NCBI GenBank assembly: GCA_028818385.1
Contig: JAPPNY010000168.1
Span: 1-11,548 of the forward strand
DNA length: 11,548 bases
Source of the DNA: Spirochaetaceae bacterium
Lineage (GTDB): Bacteria; Spirochaetota; Spirochaetia; SZUA-6; Bin103
Direction: 5' to 3'
Below, in pieces: positions 1 to 5,625 of the stretch. Under the pieces are notes generated by a model, which was not told the DNA's origin, made no database searches, and was given only the letters and a program-made list of their open reading frames with translations. The position numbers and the translations under genes are program-made. Every line of letters starts with the position of its first letter. The first letter of the stretch is position 1.

Positions 1-1
1 G

Positions 2-256
2 GAGTGGACGGACGTGAAGGCCGCCAACGACCTGGTGATCGACGACCGGGACGTCGTCCATCTTGCCGAGGCGGAAGGGACGGTGGCGCTGGTCGACCTG
101 GACGGCCGCATCATCGGCCGTTGGGGCCGGAAGGGCGACGAGCCCGGCCGGTTCAAGGGCGCCCCGCACGGCATCTGGGAGGACTCGCACGGCGACCTCT
201 ACGTGTGCGAGGTCCCGTTCGACCGCGACCGGCTGCAGAAGTTCGAGAGGGTCTAG
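2..256 (+). CDS. NHL-type beta-propeller protein, C-terminal fragment
   Basis: The gene enters from the left edge, and only the last 84 codons plus TAG are present. The frame is open from base 2, so no start is visible. The visible part has two propeller-blade-like strings: a stretch with VALVDLDGRIIGRWGRKG, followed by GRFKGAPHGIWEDSHGDLYVCE. The pattern of hydrophobic beta-strands, D-G-x-I turns, then G-x-F-x-x-P-H-G-I and a closing GDLYV strand is typical of NHL repeats and the six-bladed propellers related to peptidyl-alpha-hydroxyglycine lyase. The protein ends with a last strand (LQKFERV), as expected for closure of a propeller. The substrate cannot be inferred from this fragment. The stop lies 1 nt before the next ATG, so it is very probably co-transcribed with the dehydrogenase that follows. 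Family assignment is fairly sure; function is unknown. Confidence 0.75.
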   Translation, partial: EWTDVKAANDLVIDDRDVVHLAEAEGTVALVDLDGRIIGRWGRKGDEPGRFKGAPHGIWEDSHGDLYVCEVPFDRDRLQKFERV

Positions 257-257
257 C

Positions 258-1364
258 ATGTATGGCGTTGCTCTGATCGGCACCGGCCGCGTCGGCTACC
301 AGTTCACCTTCAGCGATCTGCCCGACAACCATGCCGCCGCCGTGGCGGCCAGCGACCGCTGCCGGCTGGTGGCGGGTGTCAACCGCGGGCGCGACAAGCT
401 CGTGGAGTTCGGCGAGCGCTTCGGCGTGGAGGCGCTGTATCACGACTACCGGCAGATGCTCGCCGAGACCTCGCCCGAGATCTGCATCGTCGCCACCCAC
501 CCCGAGTTGCACTGCGCGATGGTCGAGGCCTGCGCGGCGGCGCCCTCCACGCGCGCGATCATCTGCGAGAAGCCGATGGCGCTCTCGCTGGACGAGTGCG
601 ACCGCATGATCGCCGCCTGCGAGCGCGCGGGCGTGCCGCTGCAGATCAACCACAACCGGCGCTGGCACCCGGAGTGGATCCTGGCGAAGGAGCTGGTGTC
701 CGGCGGCGCCATCGGCGAGCTCAACTACATCCGCTGCTCCATGGACGGCGGCAAGCCCACGCCCTCCTGGCGCAGCGAGAACGAGGGGCCGTTGCTGCAC
801 GACTTCACCCACTACTTCGACCTGATGGACCTGTTCGCCGGCGAGGTGGAGTGGCTGTGCGGCATGGCCGAGCAGCGCTCCCGGCCGTGGGCGGTCGAGG
901 ACTTCAGCGCCGCGTTCATGAAGTTCGGCTCCGGCGTGACCGGCATCGTGCACGGGGCGGAGCTCACCGATTACGAGAACCATGCGTTCGTGCTGAGCGG
1001 CTCGACCGGCATGATCGACATGCAGGGCGAGCGGGTGCGCCTGCTCCGGTCGCATCCCGGCGACGTCGAGCCCGACAGCGGCTTCGCGTGGCGGGAGCTC
1101 GCCGAGGCCCCGGTCGAGAGGCCGGCCCCGGCCTCGACCTACTGCGCCGCCCTCGACGAGCTGCTGGACGCGCTGGACGGTACGGGGACGCTGCGCAGCG
1201 ACGGCCGCGTCGGCCGCCGCTCCATGGAGATGATCATGGCGATCTACCAGTCGCAGCTCGACGGCAACCGCCCGGTGAGCTTTCCGGTCACCATGGCCGG
1301 CTCGGGGGCGGAGGCGCTGCGCGCCGCCGGCCACTTCGTCGAGCGGAGCGACGATCGGGACTGA
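258..1364 (+). CDS. Gfo/Idh/MocA family NAD(P)-dependent oxidoreductase
   Basis: This is a 368-residue protein, the usual length for the family. It starts with a short strand and a dinucleotide-binding turn, GTGRVG (residues 8-13), as in a Rossmann fold. The family signature EKP follows at 104-106 (CEKPMALS), where the Lys usually contacts nicotinamide and substrate. The C-terminal half carries the expected HDFTHYFDL segment (181-189), with D182, H185 and D188 matching the D-x-G-x-H-x-x-D catalytic region. Members usually oxidise or reduce a hydroxyl on a sugar, inositol or related polyol; the substrate here is not deducible. The ATG at 258 is chosen because GAGAGG sits 7 nt upstream and the Rossmann strand starts immediately. 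A longer reading from base 63 would overlap the upstream gene. The protein is cytoplasmic, with no signal peptide. It is the second gene of the left operon, followed at 13 nt by a PhyH oxygenase, so both may act on the same metabolite. Confidence 0.93.
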   Translation: MYGVALIGTGRVGYQFTFSDLPDNHAAAVAASDRCRLVAGVNRGRDKLVEFGERFGVEALYHDYRQMLAETSPEICIVATHPELHCAMVEACAAAPSTRAIICEKPMALSLDECDRMIAACERAGVPLQINHNRRWHPEWILAKELVSGGAIGELNYIRCSMDGGKPTPSWRSENEGPLLHDFTHYFDLMDLFAGEVEWLCGMAEQRSRPWAVEDFSAAFMKFGSGVTGIVHGAELTDYENHAFVLSGSTGMIDMQGERVRLLRSHPGDVEPDSGFAWRELAEAPVERPAPASTYCAALDELLDALDGTGTLRSDGRVGRRSMEMIMAIYQSQLDGNRPVSFPVTMAGSGAEALRAAGHFVERSDDRD

Positions 1365-1377
1365 CGAGGGGGAAGCG

Positions 1378-2184
1378 ATGGCGATGACCGACTCGGAACG
1401 GTTCCACTTCGACCTGGCCGGTTTCATGGTGCGACCGGCGATCCTCAACGCGGACGAGATCGAGGCGATCGCCGACCAGATCGACCGCATCAAGCACGAT
1501 CCCGAGTCCCTGCCGCCGGCGCAACGGGCGGTGCCCGGCGGGCCGTCGAGCGTGCTCATCGACCACCCGCAGGTCATCGACGTCCTACACGACGTGATCG
1601 GCCCCGAGATCCGCCTGGAGTCGAGCTTCTGCGTGTGGCGGACCCAGGGAGAGGCGCACGGCGACCTGCACGGCGGCGGACCGCAGCAGGGCGACCCGAT
1701 CTTCGGCTACCGGGTCAACAACGGCCGTATCCACGCCGGCATGGTGCGCGTCGTGTTCGAGCTCACCGATGTCTCGAAGGACGACGGCGGCACCCACTTC
1801 ATCGCCGGCAGCCACAAGAGCAACTTCCCCATGCACCCCGACCACCTGTCGCTGGAGCCGGGCAAACGCAGCCCGTTCCTGACCACCTACGAGTGCCCGG
1901 CCGGCAGCGCCATCTTCTTTACCGAGAACGTCTGTCACGCCGGACCGGAGTGGCGCCGCAACACGCCGCGGGTGGCGGTGCTCAACGCCTACGCACACCT
2001 CGCCACCCACTGGCACCGGCTCACCCTGCCTGCGGCAGTGCTGGAGTCGCTGCCGCGGGAGAAGCAGGCCTACTTCCGCCCGCCCTGGATCGCCGATTTC
2101 CGCACCAGGCCGGCCACCCACAACACGATCGAGCGCTTTCTCGAAAACGACGAGGAAATGGTGAGCGTCGACCATCGACCCTGA
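1378..2184 (+). CDS. Phytanoyl-CoA dioxygenase (PhyH) family protein, first copy
   Basis: This is a 268-residue Fe(II)/2-oxoglutarate-type oxygenase of the PhyH fold. The likely metal triad is H94-G-D96 in EAHGDLHGGG, with H187 in ENVCHAGPEW as the distal His. R198 (NTPRVAV) is placed for 2-oxoglutarate binding. The segment DDGGTHFIAGSHKSNFP (about 135-151) is the family's conserved core strand and turn. PhyH relatives hydroxylate carbon next to carboxyl, phosphonate or amine groups on many small molecules, so the substrate is open. The ATG at 1378 lies 4 nt after GAGGGGGA. A second ATG two codons later (1384) would shorten it by only two residues. It follows the dehydrogenase at 13 nt and precedes another PhyH gene at 34 nt. 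Expected to be soluble and cytoplasmic. Family assignment is very sure. Confidence 0.92.
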   Translation: MAMTDSERFHFDLAGFMVRPAILNADEIEAIADQIDRIKHDPESLPPAQRAVPGGPSSVLIDHPQVIDVLHDVIGPEIRLESSFCVWRTQGEAHGDLHGGGPQQGDPIFGYRVNNGRIHAGMVRVVFELTDVSKDDGGTHFIAGSHKSNFPMHPDHLSLEPGKRSPFLTTYECPAGSAIFFTENVCHAGPEWRRNTPRVAVLNAYAHLATHWHRLTLPAAVLESLPREKQAYFRPPWIADFRTRPATHNTIERFLENDEEMVSVDHRP

Positions 2185-2218
2185 AGATCCGGCGCCGGAC
2201 AACGAAACGGGAGGTTCG

Positions 2219-2956
2219 ATGCTGAGCGAAGCGGAGCGGTCCCACCTCGACGAACGCGGCTTCGTGGTCCTGGAGGACACGATCCCGGCCACCCAGGCGG
2301 AGGCCCTGCGCGACCGTTCCATGGTCCTGGCGCGGCAGGAGCGCACCGCGTCGGGCGAGCACGTGTACTTGGGTGAGAAGGCGCAGCGGGTCTGGAACCT
2401 GGTCGACAAGGGACAGGTATTCGAGCAGGCGATTCAGCACCCGCGCGTGCTCGGTGCGATGACCTGGCTGCTCGGCGCGGACTGCACGCTGAGCTCGTTC
2501 ACGGTCAACGTGATCGGCCCCGGCGCACCGGACGGCGGCCTGCACATCGACCACCCGCTGGGGACGCTGCCGACGCCCCGTCCGGCGTTCCCGCTGTCCG
2601 CAAACAGCATCTGGTTCCTCGACGACTTCACGGCCCAGAACGGCGCCACGCGCTGCGTTCCCGGCAGTCACCGCCGCCTCGAAGCGCTGCCGGAGCCCGG
2701 CGTGCGCTACGACGACGAGCTGCAGGTCACCGGGCGCAAGGGCTCCGTGATGATCATCAACGGAGCGCTGTGGCACGCGTCGTCGGCGAACCGCACCGAC
2801 CGCGAGCGCGTGTGCCTGCTCGGCTTCTTCTGCCGCGCGTTCCTGAAGCCGCAGCAGGATCAGATCCGGATCGTCTCCGACGAGGTAGTCGCGCGCGCCA
2901 CCCCGACCCTGAAGCGCCTGCTCGGCTTCGACTCCAGGCCGAACACGCTCGCCTGA
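2219..2956 (+). CDS. Phytanoyl-CoA dioxygenase (PhyH) family protein, second copy
   Basis: This is a 245-residue PhyH-fold oxygenase. The iron triad reads H109-I-D111 (GGLHIDHPLG) with H186 (NGALWHASSANR). R197 (DRERVCL) is the candidate 2-oxoglutarate arginine. The core signature is present but altered: QNGATRCVPGSHRRLE replaces the DDGG-x-x-x-x-AGSHK form of the other two copies in the window. This one is therefore a distant paralog and not a recent tandem duplicate. GGGAGG ends 4 nt before the ATG, which fixes the start. It is the last gene of the left operon; the next rightward gene is 325 nt away. Minus-strand toxin-antitoxin remnants begin just past its stop, but its own C-terminus (KRLLGFDSRPNTLA) looks intact. 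Substrate unknown. Confidence 0.9.
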   Translation: MLSEAERSHLDERGFVVLEDTIPATQAEALRDRSMVLARQERTASGEHVYLGEKAQRVWNLVDKGQVFEQAIQHPRVLGAMTWLLGADCTLSSFTVNVIGPGAPDGGLHIDHPLGTLPTPRPAFPLSANSIWFLDDFTAQNGATRCVPGSHRRLEALPEPGVRYDDELQVTGRKGSVMIINGALWHASSANRTDRERVCLLGFFCRAFLKPQQDQIRIVSDEVVARATPTLKRLLGFDSRPNTLA

Positions 2957-3009
2957 GCGGTCATGTCCAGCGCTCCAGGCACGCAGGTGTCGGTGTCGAG
3001 GATGATCGA
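2957..3009 (-). pseudogene. Remnant of a VapC-type PIN-domain toxin (N-terminal piece)
   Basis: Read on the minus strand from 3009, the frame gives SIILDTDTCV, a close match to the first beta-strand and first catalytic Asp of PIN-domain VapC toxins (the usual opening is like MIILDTDTC). The similarity stops after about ten residues and the frame runs into the antisense of the PhyH gene, so most of the toxin is gone. There is no start codon: the codon where TTG, ATG or GTG would be expected is TCG (3007-3009). The piece lies directly behind the antitoxin-like frame, in the gene order and near-overlap usual for VapBC. Inference: a deletion joined the PhyH operon end to the front of a former vapC. 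The match is short, so confidence is moderate. Confidence 0.5.
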
Positions 3010-3134
3010 AGGTTGACTTCGCGTCCCGGGGTTCGTTGGTCGTAGATGTCGGCGATGATCCGCTCGGTCGAGCGATCGTCCTCCCACGACCCGGAGATGC
3101 TGCGCCAGATCCTCAATTGGGTTTGTTTGGACAT
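2961..3134 (-). pseudogene. Decayed VapB-like antitoxin
   Basis: From an ATG at 3134 (a GTG in the same frame at 3170 adds 12 residues), the minus-strand frame begins MSKQTQLRIWRS and continues with GSWEDDRSTERIIADIYDQR and TPGREVNL. An SWEDDRS-x-E-x-I-I-A-D-I helix followed by an R-T-x-G-R-E tail resembles the C-terminal region of small antitoxins encoded just upstream of PIN toxins. It then reads past its expected end into the toxin region, stopping at 2961. The codon after NL is CGA; one C-to-T change at plus position 3008 would make it TGA and would also make the next frame's first codon TTG, the overlapping stop/start expected for vapBC. The natural product would be 42 or 54 residues, short for an antitoxin, so the front may also be lost. 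No clear Shine-Dalgarno site precedes the ATG. Confidence 0.5.
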
Positions 3135-3161
3135 GACGGCGGCGCGCCGGCTCTGTTCGGC

Positions 3162-3190
3162 ATGCTCCACCTGGAGAGCATATCAAATGC
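3162..3190. promoter_or_regulatory. Operator-like inverted repeats upstream of the antitoxin remnant
   Basis: Three copies of a six-base element lie in 29 bases: ATGCTC (3162-3167), its reverse complement GAGCAT (3176-3181), and ATGCTG (3185-3190 region). The first two form a near-palindrome, ATGCTCCACCTGGAGAGCAT, in which the inner TCCA/TGGA also pairs. On the minus strand the same bases contain TATGCT (plus 3177-3182), which fits a -10 box reading toward the antitoxin-like frame. VapB antitoxins commonly repress their own promoters through such repeats. The inference is that this is the old vapBC operator; no -35 box is obvious. Confidence 0.35.
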
Positions 3191-3218
3191 TGAGCGCCAC
3201 GCAGCGCAAGGGATCCGT

Positions 3219-3262
3219 CGCGCCGCAGCCGAGGCGCCCGACGCGGCGCGGAAGAATAGGGT
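3219..3262 (+). promoter_or_regulatory. Inverted repeat and possible -10 box ahead of the PurA-like gene
   Basis: A perfect 8-bp inverted repeat, CGCGCCGC (3219-3226) and GCGGCGCG (3243-3250), encloses a 16-nt loop. It is followed by TAGGGT at 3257-3262, which fits the TANNNT form of a -10 box. That would place transcription start near 3269 and leave a short leader carrying GGAG (3275-3278). The repeat covers the -35 region, so it could be an operator. It could equally be a hairpin ending transcription from the upstream PhyH genes. In such GC-rich DNA an 8-bp repeat can also arise by chance. Confidence 0.3.
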
Positions 3263-3281
3263 ACCGTCACGTCTGGAGCGA

Positions 3282-4616
3282 ATGGTGAGCGACAACGGGA
3301 TCGATCGGGGACCGGGCGGCTGCGTCATCTGCGGGCTGCAGTTCGGGGACGAGGGCAAAGGGCAGATCGTCGACTACCTGGCCGGGGACTTCGACGTGGT
3401 GGTGCGCTACAACGGCGGCGCCAACGCCGGCCACTCCGTGTGGATCGGCGACCGGCGCAAGGCGTTTCACCTGATGCCGTCCGGGATCCTCCGGGACGGC
3501 GTGCTCAACGTGATCGGCAACGGCACCGCCCTGGACCCGGCTCAGCTCATCAAGGAGATGGACGAGCTGCAGGCGGAGGGCTATCCGGTCGACCCGGACC
3601 GGCTGGCGATCAGCGATCGCGCGCACGTGGTGATGCCGTACCACAAGATCGAGGACGAGCTGATGGACCGCGCCTTCGCGTCCGGCGAGAACGGCGAGAT
3701 CGGCACCACGCGCCGCGGGATCGGCCCGTGCTACGCGGACAAGGCGCACCGCGTCACCGCCGTACGCATGGCCGACATCAAGGACCAGCCCTATCTCGAC
3801 GCACGGCTTCCCCGCTTGGCGTCGCTCAAGAACAGCCTGCTCGGCGCGTTGGCGACCGAGTCCGGCCGGGACTTCCGACAACTCGCGAGCGAGCCGATCA
3901 TGGAGCAGTGCGCGGCGTGGGGGAGCCGGCTGGCCCCGTACATCACCGACACGGAGTACGTGCTGGACGACGCCCGGAGGAGCGGCAAGAACATCCTGTT
4001 CGAGGGGGCGCACGCGGCGCTGCTGGACGTGGACTTCGGCACCTACCCGTACTGCACGTCGAGCGTTTGCTCGCCGGGCGGGGCGCTGGCCGGGACCGGG
4101 CTGGCAGCCCGAACCCTGGGAGAAGTGGTCGGCGTCGCCAAGTTGTACATGAGCCGTGTGGGCGAGGGGCCGTTTCCGACGGAGATCCCCGGCGAGGCGG
4201 CGGATCGGATCCGGGAGGCCGGCAACGAATACGGCACCTCCACCGGACGGCCGCGGCGCGTGGGCTGGCTGGACCTGGTGGCACTCAGGCACACCGCCCG
4301 GGTGACCGGGGTGACCGCGCTGGCCGTGACCGGTCTGGGTGTCCTGTCCACGCTCTCCGAGTTGCGCGTCTGCAGCGGCTACTCGATCGGCACGGAGCGG
4401 GTCGACCGCGTGCCCGCCAACGTGCGGCGTCTCGGTGACGTCCAGCCCCACTACGAGGAGCTGGAGCCCGTGGGTGGTCCGCTCGACGGCATCCGCCGGC
4501 GTGCCGACCTGCCGAGCGGGGCGCGGCGGCTGATCGAGCGCGTCGAGTCGTTCGTGAACGTCCCGGTCCGCTACATCTGCGTAACCAAGGGACGTGCCGG
4601 GGTGATCGCCGAGTAG
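3282..4616 (+). CDS. purA: Adenylosuccinate synthetase (PurA) family protein with altered guanine-binding motifs
   Basis: This is a 444-residue protein, close to the 430 or so usual for PurA, which joins IMP and aspartate using GTP. The phosphate loop LQFGDEGKGQIVDYL (about 19-33) keeps the catalytic Asp (D23). NAGHS (48-52) keeps the catalytic His (H51). Other PurA hallmarks are present: HLMPSGILRDG (63-73), IGNG (78-81), SDRAHVVMPYHK (111-122), IGTTRRGIGPCYADK (140-154), LFEGAHAALLDVDFGTYPY (239-257), VGEGPFPTE (293-301) and STGRPRRVGWLD (320-331). The guanine-recognition motif, normally TKLD, reads TGLG (350-353), and the terminal STGPDR-like segment reads CVTKGR (433-438). The Gln of FEGAQG is His (H244). 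These changes suggest a paralog with a different nucleotide or acceptor. ATG 3282 or GTG 3285 may be used; GGAG at 3275-3278 is better spaced for the GTG. The aldolase follows after 42 nt. Confidence 0.9.
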   Translation: MVSDNGIDRGPGGCVICGLQFGDEGKGQIVDYLAGDFDVVVRYNGGANAGHSVWIGDRRKAFHLMPSGILRDGVLNVIGNGTALDPAQLIKEMDELQAEGYPVDPDRLAISDRAHVVMPYHKIEDELMDRAFASGENGEIGTTRRGIGPCYADKAHRVTAVRMADIKDQPYLDARLPRLASLKNSLLGALATESGRDFRQLASEPIMEQCAAWGSRLAPYITDTEYVLDDARRSGKNILFEGAHAALLDVDFGTYPYCTSSVCSPGGALAGTGLAARTLGEVVGVAKLYMSRVGEGPFPTEIPGEAADRIREAGNEYGTSTGRPRRVGWLDLVALRHTARVTGVTALAVTGLGVLSTLSELRVCSGYSIGTERVDRVPANVRRLGDVQPHYEELEPVGGPLDGIRRRADLPSGARRLIERVESFVNVPVRYICVTKGRAGVIAE

Positions 4617-4642
4617 ACGCGGCGCCATGTCGGCTCCGATCC

Positions 4643-4658
4643 TGCTATCTTACGTCCC
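4643..4658 (+). promoter_or_regulatory. Extended -10 promoter placed for a leaderless transcript
   Basis: TGCTATCTT at 4643-4651 combines the TGn extension with a TATCTT -10 box. Only 7 nt separate the box from the ATG at 4659, and no Shine-Dalgarno sequence precedes that ATG. With normal spacing, transcription would start at or just before the A of the ATG, giving a leaderless mRNA. No convincing -35 is seen, which an extended -10 does not need. If real, it starts a transcript covering the aldolase and PhyH genes, separate from the PurA-like gene. Confidence 0.5.
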
Positions 4659-5615
4659 ATGAACGACGAACGATGGACTGACATCTTTCCGGCCACCTGC
4701 CTGCCGCTGCACGACGATTACTCCGTGAACGAGGGGGAGTTGCGCCGCTACGTGCGCTGGCTGGCCGGTTTCGACGAGATCCGCGGCCTGGTCTGCAACG
4801 GCCACACGGGCGAGATCACCTCGCTGTCGCCCGCGGAGCGCCGCCGCGTGACCGAGGTGATCGCGAGCGAGGTCGGAGGCGACGTGCTGGTGGTCTCCGG
4901 CGTGTCCGCCGAGGGGACGCTGGAGGCGATCGAGCATGCGCAGGAGGCTCAGGAGGCCGGCGCCGACGGCATCCTGCTGATGCCGCCGCACAACTGGCTG
5001 CGGTTCGGCATGAAGCCGGAGACGCCGCTGCGGTTCTTTCAGCGCGTGGCCGAGTCGATCGACATCGGCATCGTCATCCACCTGTACCCGTTCTCCACCA
5101 AGGCGTTCTACCCGGCCGAGACCGTCATCGAGATGGCGAAGATTCCGAACGTGAAGGCCCTGAAGACCGGCACCCGCCACATGGCGCTGTACGAGCGCGA
5201 CTGCCGCCTGTTCCGACGCCTCGCGCCGGAGCTGTCGCTGTTGACCTGTCACGACGAGTCGCTGCTGTCGTCGATGTACGTGGGCGTCGACGGCGCCCTG
5301 ATAGGCTTCGCCGGCTGCATCCCGGAGCTCATCTGCGAGGCGTGGACGGCAATGAAGGCGGGCGACTTCGCGCGCACGCGCGAGCTGCAGGACCACATCT
5401 TCCCGATGGCCGAGGCGATCTACGGCATCGGCCAGCCCTCCGGCGAGGCGCACGCCCGCATGACCGAGGCGCTGTATCAGCGCGGCGTCTTCTCGTCGCC
5501 TCTGATGCGCGAGCCGGTGCTGCCGCTCGACGAGGCCGAGAAGGCGCAGGTGCGCGCGGCGCTGGCCGAGGCGCAGGTGGCGCCGGTGGCTCGGGAGCAG
5601 CCGCAGCCGGCGTAG
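4659..5615 (+). CDS. Dihydrodipicolinate synthase / N-acetylneuraminate lyase family aldolase
   Basis: This is a 318-residue class I aldolase of the DHDPS/NAL TIM-barrel family (usual length about 290-310). NGHTGEITSLSPAER (47-61) matches the G-T-T-G-E-x-x-x-L-S pyruvate-carboxylate loop, with His replacing one residue. K169 in NVKALKTGT (164-172) is the expected Schiff-base lysine. Y143 in IHLYPFSTKAFYP (140-152) sits where the family has its catalytic YNxP tyrosine, but the Asn is missing (YP). These departures argue against true lysine-pathway DapA and favour an uncharacterised member acting on a sugar acid or other 2-oxo acid. The last ~15 residues (AQVAPVAREQPQPA) form a Pro/Gln/Ala tail. 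The start has no Shine-Dalgarno site; an extended -10 box lies 7 nt upstream. A PhyH gene begins 10 nt after its stop, suggesting translational linkage. Confidence 0.9.
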   Translation: MNDERWTDIFPATCLPLHDDYSVNEGELRRYVRWLAGFDEIRGLVCNGHTGEITSLSPAERRRVTEVIASEVGGDVLVVSGVSAEGTLEAIEHAQEAQEAGADGILLMPPHNWLRFGMKPETPLRFFQRVAESIDIGIVIHLYPFSTKAFYPAETVIEMAKIPNVKALKTGTRHMALYERDCRLFRRLAPELSLLTCHDESLLSSMYVGVDGALIGFAGCIPELICEAWTAMKAGDFARTRELQDHIFPMAEAIYGIGQPSGEAHARMTEALYQRGVFSSPLMREPVLPLDEAEKAQVRAALAEAQVAPVAREQPQPA

Positions 5616-5625
5616 GGCCTCCGAG

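Noticed and set aside
63..257. N-terminal extension of the dehydrogenase to base 63
   Set aside because: It overlaps the NHL gene in another frame and is Arg/Ser/Thr-rich without structure. The ATG at 258 has a good ribosome site and starts directly at the Rossmann strand.
153..1577. 474-codon minus-strand open frame
   Set aside because: It is antisense to the Gfo/Idh/MocA gene, with shadow-type composition and no motif.
3267..4628. 453-codon minus-strand open frame over the PurA-like gene
   Set aside because: This is a mirror frame of a gene with clear PurA motifs. It has low-complexity basic composition and no family resemblance.
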